Notes: a model not told the origin generated them from the sequence alone. A DNA stretch of 64,000 nucleotides from Symbiodinium natans (GCA_905221605.1 CAJNDS010001280.1:692252-756251), one strand, 5' to 3'; shown: positions 47,849 to 56,936, numbered from the stretch's first letter. Numbers and translations: made by a program.

Positions 47849-48052
47849 GGTTTGGGGTTTAGGGTTTAGGGTTTTGGGTTTCGGGTTTAGGGTTTAGGGT
47901 TTGGGGTTTAGGGTCTGGGGTTTGGGGTTTAACCCACTTGGAGGATCATGGCTACTTCTACTGGGGTTCTAAGTAGGGGTGGCTAGAGCTACTATAGGTG
48001 GCTATAACCTTGTTTCGGGTTTAGGGTTTAGGGTTTAGGGCGCACTCGTTTG

Positions 48053-48169
48053 TTTAGGGCTCGTCCCTTTGGGTTTGTAGGGGCCTCGAGGGTCCGACCG
48101 TCGGGCATGTCTATGTGTGCATTGCCTCAGGGGCTGTTCTGTTTCCGCTGTTTGGGGTTCAGGGTTTAG
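48053..48169 (+). CDS. coding-like island
   Basis: FRARPFGFVGASRVRPSG, MSMCALPQGLFCFRCLGF. The internal ATG in GGGCATGTC could start a shorter frame. Confidence 0.3.
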   Translation, partial: FRARPFGFVGASRVRPSGMSMCALPQGLFCFRCLGFRV

Positions 48170-48395
48170 GATTGAGGGTTTAGGGTTTAGGGTTTAGGGC
48201 TAGGGTATAGGGTTGAGGGGTCAGGCTTTAGGGTTTAGGGTTTAGGTTTGGGGTTTAGGTTTTACTAGCAACTACTTTTTGGGGGGCTCTAAAGCAACTG
48301 GTCGGTTCTGTTCCTACTGATTAGGGTTTTGGGCCCTGAGCCCTAAACCCTAAAGCCCTAAACGCTTAAACCCTAAAAAGCCCCACAAACCCTAA

Positions 48396-48506
48396 AACTC
48401 CTGCACCCCGTGCGCAGATGCAAGCCGAAGCCAGGTCTGTGATGGCCAGCAGCCGGCTCCCGATCTACTGCGCATTGCCGAGATGGATGAGGAGGGTTCG
48501 GTTTAA
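48396..48506 (+). CDS. 36-aa exon-like fragment
   Basis: TPCADASRSQVCDGQQPA, PDLLRIAEMDEEGSV, TAA. Opens after an array TAA. PDLLRIAEMDEEG is strongly protein-like. A second frame begins with ATG (MQAEARSVMASSRLP). Confidence 0.42.
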   Translation, partial: NSCTPCADASRSQVCDGQQPAPDLLRIAEMDEEGSV

Positions 48507-48640
48507 TTAGGCCAGTTAGGGTTTAGGGTTTAGGGTTTAGGGTTTAGGGTTTAGGGTTTAGGGTTTAGGGTTTAGGGTTTAGGGTTTAGGGTTTAGGGTT
48601 TAGGGTTTAGGGTTTAGGGTTTAGGGTTTAGGGTTTAGGG
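48505..48640 (+). repeat. TTTAGGG array, about 18 units
   Basis: Near perfect. Confidence 0.95.
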
Positions 48641-48787
48641 TAACCCAAAACCCAAACCCGAAACCCTGGCTCTCGGCTTTAGGGTTTAGGAATAGGAGGG
48701 CTGATCCACGGACTTCCATCGGGTCGCTCAAAACGAGAGCCCATGCCCTACAAGCCCTAAGCCCCAAACCCTAAACCCTAAAGATCC

Positions 48788-48881
48788 TTAAAGGGATCAG
48801 ATGGGGTACCTGCCTCATGATTTTATACTTGGGGCCCCCAAGTTCCCTATATAGGGGGTGCTTTGAAGGCCCAAGTCTTCC
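48788..48881. mobile_element. family C element, degenerate
   Basis: GGGGTACCTGCCTCATGATT, TTATACTTGGGGCCCCCAAG, CCTATATAGGGGGTGCTTTG, AAGGCCCAAGTCTTCC. Confidence 0.55.
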
Positions 48882-48963
48882 AAACCCTAAGCCCTAACCC
48901 CTAACCCCTAAACCCTAAACCCTCAACCCTAAACCCTAAACCCTAAACCCTAAACCCAGTAAA

Positions 48964-49083
48964 GTTCCGGTTCGGTTCGGTTCGTGTCGGTTCCCGGGCC
49001 GGCGGTTCGTAGCGGTTCGGTTCGTTCGGCGGTTCTGGTTCCTAGCGGTTCTGCGCGCACTCGGTTCGGTTCGGTTCGGTTCC
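48964..49083 (+). repeat. GGTTCG-type flanking block, left
   Basis: GGTTCGGTTCGGTTCG and GCGGTTCGTAGCGGTTCGG units, ending GGTTCGGTTCCAGAA. The same ending closes the right block. Confidence 0.9.
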
Positions 49084-49168
49084 AGAAAACCCGAAAGCCC
49101 TAAACACACCGAAGCCCTCATGTTCTGGACCCTTCTGATATGTTTCGACCCCAAAACTTTTCCTTGAG

Positions 49169-51376
49169 GGCAGGTTTCCAGGTTTGGACCCCCCAAACGT
49201 GCAGGTTTCCAGGTTTGGACCCCGGAAACGTGCAGGTTTCCAGGTTTGGACCCCCCAAAACGTGCAGGTTTCCAGGTTTGGACCCCCCCAAACGTGCAGG
49301 TTTCCAGGTTTGGACCCCCCAAAACGTGCAGGTTTCCAGGTTTGGACCCCCCAAACCCAAACGTTGAGTTTTGGGTTCGGGACAGGGCTAGGTCCGCAAG
49401 TGCAAGCCGACCTTAACGTTTAGTGTCCTGTAAAGTAAGTTGTCTTTGTTGTGCATGTCGTGTACACTCCACAACCTTTCCGTGATCCCTTTGACACGGG
49501 ATCGCGGGAAACGTGCAGGTTTCCAGTTTTGGACCTCCCAAAACGTGCAGGTTTCCAGGTTTGGACCCCCCAAGCGTGCAGGTTTCCAGGTTTGGACCCC
49601 GGAAACCTGCACGCGCGTTTGAACCTGGAAACTTGCACGTAACCTGCACGTTTTGGGGGGAACCTGCACGTTTTTTTGGGGGTCCAATCCTGGAAACCTG
49701 CACGTTTTGGGGGTGTCCAAACCTGCAAACCTGCAAACCTGCACGTTTGGGGGGTCCAAACCTGGAAACCTGCACGTTTTGGGGGATCCAAACCTGAAAA
49801 CCTGCACGTTTGGCAGGTCCAAACCTGGAAACCTGCACGTTTCAGGGGTCCAAACCTGGAAACCTGCACGTTTTGGGGGGTCCAAAACCTGGAAACCTGC
49901 CGCAGGTTTCCAGGTTTGGACCCCCCAAAACGTTGACGTTTCCCGGTTTGGACCCCCTAAACGTGCAGGTTCCCAGATTTGGACCCCCCTAAACGTGCAG
50001 GTTCGTGCAGGTTTCCAGGTTTGGACCCCCCGAAACGTGCAGGTTTCCAGGTTTGGACCTCCCAAAACGTGCAGGTTTCCCAGTTTGGACCTCCCAAAAC
50101 GTGCAGGTTTCCAGGTTTGAACCCACCACAAGACGTGCAGGTTCGCAGGTTTGGACCCCCCAAAACGTTGACTTTTCCAGGTTTGGACTCCCCAAAATGC
50201 GCAGGCTTCCAGGTTTGGACCCCCAAACGTGGCTTTTCGTGGCTTTTCAGAGACCCTGGATCCAATGGCCCTGCGAACTGAAGGTAGGCTCCATGGCCCT
50301 GGCCATGCGAACTAAAGCCAGGCTCCGTTCACATGGCCCAAGCGTGCAGGTTTCCAGGTTTGGACCCCCTTGCAGGTTTCCAGGTTGGACCCCCCAAAAC
50401 ATGCAGGTTCACCCCAAATCAAAACGTGCAGGTTTCCAGGTTTGGACCCCCCAAAACGTGCAGGTTTCCAGGTTTGGACAGCCCAAACGTGCAGGTTTCC
50501 GTTTGGACCCCCCCAAGGTTCAGGTTTCCAGGTTTGGACTCCCCAAAACGTGCAGGTTTCCAGGTTTGGACGCCCCAAAACGTGCAGGTTTCCAGGTTTG
50601 GGCAGCCCAAACGTGGGTTTCCGTTTGGACCCCCCAAAGGACCCCCGCGCAGGTTTCCACCCCAAAACGTGCAGGTTTCCAGGTTTGCATCCCCCAAACG
50701 TGCAGGTTTCCAGCAAAACGTGCAGGTTTCCAGATCTGGAACCCCCTCCAAAACGTGCAGGTTGGCCCCCAAAACGTGCAGGTGTGCAGGTTCGTGCAGG
50801 TTTCCAGGTTTGGACCCCCCCAAAACGTGCAGGTTTCCAGGTTTGGGCCCCCCAAAACGTGCAAACCTACGTTTGGGAGGGTCCAAACCAGCAAACGTGC
50901 ACCACGTTTTGGGGGTCCAAACCTGGAAACCCGCACGTTTTGGGGTGGAAACGTCAACGTTTTGGGGGGTCCAAACCTGGTTCAAACCTGGAAACCTGCA
51001 CGTTTTGGGTGCACGTTTTGGGAGGTCCAAACCTGGAAACCTGCAAACCTGGAAACCTGCACGTTTTGGGGGGTCCAAACCTGGAAACCTGCACGTTTTG
51101 GGAGGTCCAAACCTGGAAAGCTGCACGTTTCGGGGGGTCCAAACCTGGAAACCGCACATTTTGGGAGGTCCAAACTGGGAAACCTGCACGTTTGGGGGGT
51201 CCAAACCTGGAAACCTGCACGTTTTGGGAGGTCCAAGCCTGGAAACCTGCACGTTTGGGGGGTCCAAACCTGGAAACCTGCACGTTTTGGGAGGCTTAAA
51301 CCTGGAAACCTGCACGTTGGGGGGGTCCAAACCTGGAAACCTGCACGTTTTGGGAGGCCCAAACCTGGAAACCTGC
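49169..51376. repeat. strand-switching minisatellite, ~31-33 bp unit
   Basis: Unit GCAGGTTTCCAGGTTTGGAC followed by CCCCCAAAACGT. Orientation blocks: forward 49169-49358 and 49511-49610, reverse 49615-49903, forward 49904-50240 and 50341-50865, reverse 50880-51375. Spacers at 49359-49510 and 50240-50340; the second contains a 26-bp near repeat. Stop-free composition yields ORFs up to 468 codons on both strands, which I do not consider genes. About 60 units. Confidence 0.95.
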
Positions 51377-51379
51377 CCT

Positions 51380-51741
51380 GCGTACCCCGAAATAGTAGAA
51401 AGTTCAGGTGATGGGAATTATTTTTCTGGCCCCCGAGACCATGCAATATGGGTTTAAGGACCTCGAAACCTCGACAAAACCTCTTCACTCCAATCGTGGC
51501 CAGAAATGTTTGGGCTCTGTGCACATCTCCAATGATGAGTTTGAAGGGGCCAAAACTTGATTCTAGGTTGAACATCCGGATAGAAACCATGATATCTTAA
51601 AACTTTGCACCTCCAAGACCCTTCAATTTTGGAGGGTTAACCGAGAACCGAGTCGTGTTTTTGCGACAGTTTGATTGTTTCAAAACAAGTTTGGACGGAT
51701 CCAAACCTTTCAGTACCATGCTCTATTTGACTTGGGCTCCT
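51380..51741. other. unique sequence right of the minisatellite
   Basis: AT-richer, array-free, no frame above background. Confidence 0.5.
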
Positions 51742-51890
51742 GGCCGAGACCGGTTCGCTGTCGAAACGGTTCCGGTTTTCGGTTCCCTTGCGGTTCACGG
51801 TTCCTACGGTTCGTGTTTGCTGGCCGGTTTTGGCGGTTCGGTTCGTGGCGGTTCGGTTCGTGCGGTTCCGGTTCGGTTCCAGAACCTTCC
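51742..51890 (+). repeat. GGTTCG-type flanking block, right
   Basis: CGGTTCGGTTCGTGGCGG, GGTTCCGGTTCGGTTCCAGAA. Direct orientation relative to the left block, so the minisatellite domain is framed by direct repeats of about 120-150 bp. Confidence 0.85.
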
Positions 51891-51976
51891 TGTAAACCCT
51901 AAACCCTAAACCCTATAGCCCTAAACCCTGAACCCTATAACCCTAAACCCTATAACCCTAAACCCTAAACCCTAAA

Positions 51977-52084
51977 CCCTCAGAATCCACACGCTCTTGG
52001 GGCTTCCAGGAGGCGGCCGACAAGAAGAACTACCAGTTCCACCTGAAAGTGGTGTCCGCGAAGCTGCGGAGGTGGATGGGCTGA
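51977..52084 (+). CDS. C-terminal exon-like fragment, ~35 aa
   Basis: SESTRSWGFQEAADKKNY, QFHLKVVSAKLRRWMG, TGA followed by AACGGG, then the array. A highly protein-like ending with a basic helix. Family not recognised. Confidence 0.5.
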   Translation, partial: PSESTRSWGFQEAADKKNYQFHLKVVSAKLRRWMG

Positions 52085-52541
52085 AACGGGTTTAGGGGTT
52101 TAGGGTTTTGGGTTTAGGGTTTAGGGCTAGGGTTTAGGGTTTAGGGTTTAGGATTTCTAGGGTTTGGGGCTAAGGGCCGTTCGGGGTGTTTAGGGTTTAG
52201 GGTTTAGGGTTCAGGGTTTAGGGTTTAGGGTTTAGGGTTCAGGGTTTAGGGTTCAGGGTTAAAGGGGTTAAAGGGGTTATCGGGCTTAGGGTAGTTTAGG
52301 GTATGGGGTTTAGAGATAAATGTGGTTGAGGGCTCAGGGTAGTTTAGGGTGTTTAGGCTTTAGGGCTTAGGGTAGTTTAGGGTTTTGAGCGTTAAGGGTT
52401 TTTAGGATTTTGGTAGGGTTTGTAAGGGGTCCCAGTGCAAGGGCCCATATTAAGGGACCATGTAACTACTGTACCCCAAACCCTAAACCCTGAACCCCAA
52501 ACCCTAAACTCTAAACCCTGAACCCTGAACCCTGAACCCTA

Positions 52542-52691
52542 AACTGGCCACCAGCCAGGAGCACCGAAGGCCCTCGCAGGATCGGCGTCAACGTCCGGCT
52601 GATTAAGCCCGACGGCGAGGCCGGTTTCTTCTCTTCTAAGCCAAGAATCTTGGTCCCTTTAGGGTTTAGGGTTGAGGGTTTTTTGGTTTAG
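52542..52691 (+). CDS. 49-aa exon-like fragment
   Basis: WPPARSTEGPRRIGVNVR, LIKPDGEAGFFSSKPRIL, VPLGF. IGVNVRLIKPDGEAGFF looks like a beta-rich domain. The last ten residues are array-coded. Confidence 0.48.
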   Translation, partial: NWPPARSTEGPRRIGVNVRLIKPDGEAGFFSSKPRILVPLGFRVEGFLV

Positions 52692-52707
52692 GTTTTAGGG
52701 TTTAGGG

Positions 52708-52828
52708 CTACTAGGACCGAGAGTAGGCGTTCATTTCCTTTATTTAGGTTATCGGTTCCCTTGTAAGGTCCTGTAAACCCAAAAAGGGCACCCTTTTTAT
52801 TCCTAGGTTACTCTTGGGTCTAGTCTGT
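52708..52828. mobile_element. foldback element, family D (copy 6)
   Basis: CTAGGACCGAGAGTAGGCG, GGTTATCGGTTCCCTTGT, AAAAAGGGCACCCTTT, CCTAGGTTACTCTTGG. Confidence 0.75.
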
Positions 52829-52946
52829 CTAGGACCCAGAATCTGGTGAAAGGTTAGGGTGAGGGTTCAGGGCATCGTTTTTGCGGTTTAGGGTTTAGAG
52901 GGCTTACAGGGGATTTAGGGTTTAGGGTTTAGGATTTAGGGTCTAG

Positions 52947-53053
52947 GGTTTGCTTTCTTGCTACACGAGATCAATTTGGGTAGCCAGGCGCCAAGGCGCA
53001 GCCAAAGGGCCCTCATGCGCGGTTTTTCATAGGGTTATGTTTTCCGTGGGCTC
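52947..53053 (+). CDS. exon-like fragment cut by a foldback element
   Basis: LLSCYTRSIWVARRQGAA, KGPSCAVFHRVMFSVGSW. Opens after an array TAG and runs straight into family A copy 4. Confidence 0.4.
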
Positions 53054-53189
53054 TTGGGATGTTCCCCCCTTATACTAGCAGCCCTTGTTAGGGAGTGGGT
53101 TTAGGGTTTAGGGTTTAGGGTTTAAGGTTTAGGGTTTAGGGTTTAGGTTTGTATCCCCTATCATAATCCCTATTGGGCGACATCCCAAG
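53053..53189. mobile_element. family A element split by a TTTAGGG array
   Basis: Left half CTTGGGATGTTCCCCCCTTA, CTAGCAGCCCTTGTTAGGG. Array 53099-53150. Right half CCCCTATCATAATCCC, CGACATCCCAAG. The array sits at the apex of the palindrome. Confidence 0.8.
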
Positions 53190-53345
53190 TGGGCTCCCTT
53201 TTGATATACAAACCGTATTGATCCATAGGCATGGGGGGTGCCTTTGCAAGAGTAGGCTCAACCCACTAAACCCTAAAGTCGAACCCTAAACCCTAAACCC
53301 TAAACCCTAAACCCTAAACCCTTGACCCGGAGTTTTAAGGGTTAG

Positions 53346-53423
53346 ACTGAGGGGTCCGGATTTGCGGATCCCGGCCGCTGTACAGGCTTGGGGGGAAGCC
53401 GTGAAGCCCAGATCTCGGTTTAG
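53346..53423 (+). CDS. 25-aa island
   Basis: TEGSGFADPGRCTGLGGS, REAQISV, stop in the array. Confidence 0.3.
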   Translation, partial: TEGSGFADPGRCTGLGGSREAQISV

Positions 53424-53569
53424 GGTTTAGGGTTTAGGCTTTAGGGTTTAGGGCTTAGGGTTTAGGCTTTAGGGTTTAGGGTTTAGGGTTAGGGTGGGTT
53501 TACAGCTTCAAGGCTTCAGGGCTTAGGCGTTCAAGGCTTTAGAAGGGTTTAGGGCCCTAAAGCTCTAGA

Positions 53570-53740
53570 CTATCCCTAAAGCCTCAACAATAAGGGTTTA
53601 AGACCCTAAAGCCTCAAATCCCTACACAATTAGGGTTTACGACCCTGAAGCCTTAAATCCCTAAACAATTAGGGTCTAGGACCCTAAAGCCTTAAATCCC
53701 TAAACAATTAGGGTTTGGGACCCTAAAGCCTTAAAACCCT
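53570..53740. repeat. ~40-bp tandem repeat built from opposed telomere units
   Basis: ACAATTAGGGTTTA.GACCCT followed by AAAGCCTTAAATCCCTAA, four to five copies. Each unit contains one TAGGGTTTA and one CCCTAA, a small inverted pair. Confidence 0.85.
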
Positions 53741-53758
53741 AAACCCTAAACCCTAAAC

Positions 53759-53826
53759 CCCTTTGGGGCAGGTGAGCAGGCTCTCGGCGGTGCAGAGCTC
53801 CCCACAGGCCCATTGTCTCTGGTTCA
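53759..53826 (+). CDS. coding-like island with internal GTGAGC
   Basis: PFGAGEQALGGAELPTGP, LSLVQG, or in the next frame PLGQVSRLSAVQSSPQAH. GGGGCAGGTGAGC is donor-like. Frame uncertain. Confidence 0.3.
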
Positions 53827-54157
53827 GGGTTTAGGGTTTAGGGTTTAGGGTTTAGGGTTTAGGGTTTAGAGTTTAGGGTTTAGGGTTTAGGGTTTAGGGG
53901 GTTTGATGGTTAGGGTTTGGGGTTTAATTAAGCGTTTAGGGGTTCAGGGTTTAGGGTTTAGAGAGTTTGGCGGGCTTAGAGGGTTTAGGGGTTGGGATTT
54001 CGGGGGGTTTGGGTTCAGGGGTTTAAGAGCTTCAAGGTTCAGGGTATAGGGTTTAGGGCCGTTAGGGCTTTAGGAGTGGTTAGTGCTTTCTGGATTTATA
54101 AGGGTTTAGGGCTTATTACTTACAGCGTTTTAGGGTCTAGGGTTTAGGGGTGCTAGG

Positions 54158-54259
54158 GCTCAGGCTACCTTGAACCCTCGGAAGGTTGTGCCCGTGGGTG
54201 TTTGTTTGGGACCTCTGGGCCGGATGAGGAGTACACATAGGGTTAAGTTGCAGGGTTAA
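54158..54259 (+). CDS. 33-aa exon-like fragment
   Basis: AQATLNPRKVVPVGVCLG, PLGRMRSTHRVKLQG, TAA within GGGTTAAAGGG. Followed by a GGGTTACAG mini-array. Confidence 0.38.
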   Translation, partial: AQATLNPRKVVPVGVCLGPLGRMRSTHRVKLQG

Positions 54260-54285
54260 AGGGTTACAGTGTTACAGGGTTACAA

Positions 54286-54483
54286 GTGTACGGGGCCACA
54301 TGTTACAGGGAGCAGGATACGGAGGAGAACAAAGCTCGGCTCGAATCCCTGATGCTCTCTCGCTGCGAGAAAGAGCGGTTGCAGAAGCTGCAAAAGCAAG
54401 CGGAGCAGCTCGAAAGGCAGGCGCGGCAAATCGCAAAGCTGCAGAAGGAGAGAGGTCCCTGCCTGGCTCTCCGAGCAAGATGA
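54286..54483 (+). CDS. coiled-coil exon, ~65 aa
   Basis: VYGATCYREQDTEENKAR, LESLMLSRCEKERLQKLQ, KQAEQLERQARQIAKLQK, ERGPCLALRAR, TGA. Heptad-like Leu/Ile with alternating Lys/Glu over about 45 residues is a clear coiled coil. No ATG in frame, so internal or terminal exon. Overlapped in another frame by the start of the next feature's region. Confidence 0.55.
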   Translation: MYGATCYREQDTEENKARLESLMLSRCEKERLQKLQKQAEQLERQARQIAKLQKERGPCLALRAR

Positions 54484-54520
54484 AAGGAACCTGGCCTGAC
54501 CCCTCCGTGGAAGGAGTCTG

Positions 54521-54700
54521 ATGCCATCTCATCTTCAGTGCTGCCTCCAGGCCATACTGCGACCTTGCTGTGATTGTGCGAGACCTGGGAGTCGCACTGC
54601 TTCGGCACTGCGGGGTGTAGAGATTCGAGACCTCCTACGACGTCTTGTAGCTTCGGCTGCTCACGGAGATTTACAGGGTTCCAGGGTTATCGGGTTATAG
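54521..54700 (+). CDS. 59-aa ORF
   Basis: MPSHLQCCLQAILRPCCD, CARPGSRTASALRGVEIR, DLLRRLVASAAHGDLQGS, RVIGL. The segment GVEIRDLLRRLVASAAHGD is a good amphipathic helix. Could be continuation of the coiled-coil gene in another frame. Stop in GGGTTATAG. Confidence 0.42.
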   Translation: MPSHLQCCLQAILRPCCDCARPGSRTASALRGVEIRDLLRRLVASAAHGDLQGSRVIGL

Positions 54701-54733
54701 GGTCATAGGGCCATAGGGTCTAGGGTTTAGGGG

Positions 54734-54765
54734 CTTACTTGAAGGTTCATGGGGCTGACCAGTTG
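54734..54765. mobile_element. solo left arm of family B
   Basis: TTACTTGAAGGTTCATGGGG, no right arm found. Confidence 0.5.
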
Positions 54766-54915
54766 AAGCTGGGTTGCAAGCCAACTTTATGCATGGCGGA
54801 ACCTATACCCTAAACCCTAAACACTAAAACAGTGTGGTGCCGATGTGCACGCTAAACCTCAAGCCTCAAAGCCCAAACCCCAAGCGCGTTTAGGGTTTAG
54901 GGTTTAGGGTTTAGG

Positions 54916-55014
54916 GACGTAGAGGTACGAGGCCGGATTCCCTTGGTGGGGCTTGGGAACACGCCTTGCGACCCTCCTGCCTACCTGGTGGCCGGTAAAG
55001 GGTTCGGGGTTTAG
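54916..55014 (+). CDS. 32-aa exon-like fragment
   Basis: DVEVRGRIPLVGLGNTPC, DPPAYLVAGKGFGV. Beta-type start (VEVRGRIPLVGLG), stop in the array. Confidence 0.42.
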   Translation, partial: DVEVRGRIPLVGLGNTPCDPPAYLVAGKGFGV

Positions 55015-55086
55015 TTTTTGGGGTTTAGGGTTTAGGGTTTAGGGTTTAGGGTTTAGGGTTTAGGGTTTAGGGTTTAGGGCTAGGGC

Positions 55087-55173
55087 TTTGGGGTTGAGTT
55101 CGAAATCCCCATCCAAACATCCCCTGGCCGCCGGAGCCCCAGCCCTGAACGACTTGTAGAGTTTAGGGCTTAG
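55087..55173 (+). CDS. 27-aa island
   Basis: FGVEFEIPIQTSPGRRSP, SPERLVEFRA, TAG. Confidence 0.33.
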   Translation, partial: FGVEFEIPIQTSPGRRSPSPERLVEFRA

Positions 55174-55293
55174 GGTCCATCAAGTGGGTCAGAAGTACTC
55201 TAAATATATAAGGTTGCAGCCCCTAAGCCCTAAACCCTAAACCCTAAACCCTAAGCCCTAAACCCTAAACCCTAAACCCTAAACCCTAAACCC

Positions 55294-55452
55294 TGCCACT
55301 TGCGACTAGAAGTAGTCGAGTATCCACAGGTATGGACCGTCCCAGAGCACAAGGTTTTGAGCATGCTCGGAAGTCCGGATCAGCCCCTGTTCTGCAGTTT
55401 TGGGTTAAGGGTTTCGGGTTGGTGTTCCCCCCGTTATACTAACAGCCCTTAA
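55294..55452 (+). CDS. exon-like fragment, ~38 aa before a foldback element
   Basis: CHLRLEVVEYPQVWTVPE, HKVLSMLGSPDQPLFCSF, then residues coded by family A copy 5. RLEVVEYPQVWTVPEHKVLS is among the most protein-like stretches of the window. Confidence 0.5.
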   Translation, partial: CHLRLEVVEYPQVWTVPEHKVLSMLGSPDQPLFCSFGLRVSGWCSPRYTNSP

Positions 55453-55504
55453 TAGGGATTCTAGTAGGGGCTACAATAAAAGTATAAAGGGGGAACATCC
55501 CAAG
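55422..55504. mobile_element. foldback element, family A (copy 5)
   Basis: GTGTTCCCCCCGTTATACTA, CAGCCCTTAATAGGGAT, AGTATAAAGGGGGAACATCC. Confidence 0.8.
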
Positions 55505-55543
55505 TTTAGTGTCTTGAGGGGGTTTGCAGTTTAGAGCTCGCGC

Positions 55544-55609
55544 ATGGCGTGTTGGCGACTTGCAGGTTCTCAGGCGGGTTGGACGGGAGGGAAGGGCTCT
55601 AAACCCTAA
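55544..55609 (+). CDS. 21-aa ORF
   Basis: MACWRLAGSQAGWTGGKG, SKP, TAA from the array. Confidence 0.28.
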   Translation: MACWRLAGSQAGWTGGKGSKP

Positions 55610-55728
55610 ACCCTAAACTTTAAACACCCTAAACCCTAAACCCTAAACCCTAAACCCTAAACCCTAAACCCTAGACCCTAAACCCTAAACCCTAAACCCT
55701 AAACCCTAAACCCTAAACCCTAAACCGT
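55610..55728 (-). repeat. CCCTAAA array, about 16 units
   Basis: Near perfect, one CCCTAGA. Confidence 0.95.
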
Positions 55729-55791
55729 CCGGGCCTTGTGGGCTTGATACTTCCTAAGGCATCAAAATGCTTCAAGGGTTTTAGGGTTTAG
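55723..55791 (+). CDS. 22-aa island
   Basis: NRPGLVGLILPKASKCFK, GFRV. Reads out of a CCCTAAA array and into a TTTAGGG array. Confidence 0.33.
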   Translation, partial: NRPGLVGLILPKASKCFKGFRV

Positions 55792-55805
55792 GGTTTAGGG
55801 TTTAG

Positions 55806-55833
55806 GAGGTGCCGGGGGGGGGGGGGGGGGGGG
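55806..55833 (+). repeat. G homopolymer
   Basis: GGGG run interrupted by one A. Confidence 0.9.
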
Positions 55834-55876
55834 AGGGGGTTGAGAGATTAAACGTTTAGGGATGAAGCCCTAAACT

Positions 55877-55990
55877 CTTGCTTGCCATCCTGCAGGCCTG
55901 AGATGCATCCGAAATGCAAGTCTGCCTACCTACTTCAAGCATTTGGCTAAAGTCCCCAAAGAAACTGGGTTTTGGATTACTATACTTTAA
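55877..55990 (+). CDS. exon-like fragment cut by family E
   Basis: LACHPAGLRCIRNASLPT, YFKHLAKVPKETG, then family E residues. Confidence 0.38.
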   Translation, partial: LACHPAGLRCIRNASLPTYFKHLAKVPKETGFWITIL

Positions 55991-56046
55991 TACTTTTTTG
56001 GGGTCTGGGTCCCTATTATAGCTACTTATACCTTAAAAGTATATAC
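55961..56046. mobile_element. dispersed element, family E (copy 2)
   Basis: GAAACTGGGTTTTGGATTAC, GGGGTCTGGGTCCCTATTA, TAGCTACTTATACC. Confidence 0.7.
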
Positions 56047-56057
56047 TTTTCTTCCAG

Positions 56058-56179
56058 GGTTTACTCCAAAAGCAAGGAAACCCTCACCTATTTCATGGCA
56101 AATGCACCCCTGTTGTTCACACGACCCAGGTCTGTTCTAGCCCGTCCCACAGGCCTCAAACCCCACACCCTAAACCCCT
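56058..56179 (+). CDS. exon with strong acceptor
   Basis: TATATACTTTTCTTCCAG immediately precedes VYSKSKETLTYFMANAPL, LFTRPRSVLARPTGLKP. Pyrimidine-rich AG border plus balanced sequence makes this one of the best exon candidates. The frame ends in the array. Confidence 0.5.
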
Positions 56180-56189
56180 AAAGCCTAAA

Positions 56190-56282
56190 TACCCTGGCCC
56201 CGCAAGCAGTTCGCGGCTTGGTCCAACCACCATGACCGCCCGTGATACGAAGCAACAATACTACGAGGCCCTAAAAACCTAA
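56190..56282 (+). CDS. 30-aa exon-like fragment
   Basis: YPGPASSSRLGPTTMTAR, DTKQQYYEALKT, TAA outside arrays. An internal ATG in CACCATGACC has good context (MTARDTKQQYYEALKT). Confidence 0.42.
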   Translation, partial: YPGPASSSRLGPTTMTARDTKQQYYEALKT

Positions 56283-56337
56283 TTCCTAAACACCACTACT
56301 TCAACCATAAACGTGAAACCCCAAACCCTAAACCCTA

Positions 56338-56401
56338 ATCCACCTGAGCCCGAAACCCTAAGACCTAAACTTTAATCCACCTGAGCCCGAAACCCTAAGA
56401 C
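56338..56401. repeat. 35-bp tandem duplication
   Basis: AATCCACCTGAGCCCGAAAC then CCTAAGACC occurs at 56338 and 56373. Confidence 0.85.
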
Positions 56402-56485
56402 CCTAAACCCGAAACCCTAAACCCTAAACCCTAAACCCTAGACCCTAAACCCTAAACCCTAAACCCTAAAAGCCCTAAACCCTAG

Positions 56486-56548
56486 GGTCACCTGGCCGAG
56501 GTTGAACTGAACGTTCGGGAGTTGAGGAGTTTAGGGTTTGGGGTTTAG
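56486..56548 (+). CDS. 20-aa helical island
   Basis: GHLAEVELNVRELRSLGF, GV, stop in the array. Contains an alternative start none; very regular amphipathic helix. Confidence 0.33.
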   Translation, partial: GHLAEVELNVRELRSLGFGV

Positions 56549-56805
56549 GAGTTTAGGGTTTAGGGTTTAGAGTTTAGGGTTTAGGGTTTAGGGTTTATGG
56601 TAGGGTTCTCTGGGGTTTAGGGTTTGAGGTTTTGAGTTCGGGCTCAGGGTTTCCCAGGTGTACTGTGTCAGGCTTCTCCAAATCCCCAAGACCCAACCCC
56701 TAAGCCCTACTAAACCCTTGAACGCCCCAACCGCAAAATGCCGATCGGGCGTCTCTGCTTCTCAGGGTTGTTGGTTAGGGTTTAGGGTTTGGGGTTTAGG
56801 GTTTA

Positions 56806-56928
56806 GGAATATCAAACATATCGTATAGACTAACAGTACGACTAAAGTGTGTTCGAGTAAGAATGACGGACACAGTAAGCTTGCTGCATGAACAAGAAAG
56901 CTATAGATCCAACCGAACCATCCCATGA
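56806..56928 (+). CDS. 40-aa exon-like fragment
   Basis: GISNISYRLTVRLKCVRV, RMTDTVSLLHEQESYRSN, RTIP, TGA. AT-richer than its neighbours but fully open. ATG at 56863 gives MTDTVSLLHEQESYRSN. Confidence 0.45.
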   Translation, partial: GISNISYRLTVRLKCVRVRMTDTVSLLHEQESYRSNRTIP

Positions 56929-56936
56929 ACCCTAAA

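Noticed and set aside
49140-51376. CRISPR-like array
   Set aside because: Units are contiguous without unique spacers of constant length and occur in both orientations.
50005-51411. 468-codon plus-strand ORF and overlapping 374-, 309- and 303-codon ORFs
   Set aside because: All lie in the 31-33 bp minisatellite and encode the same Pro/Lys/Phe/Trp repeat on both strands; stop-free only because the unit lacks stops.
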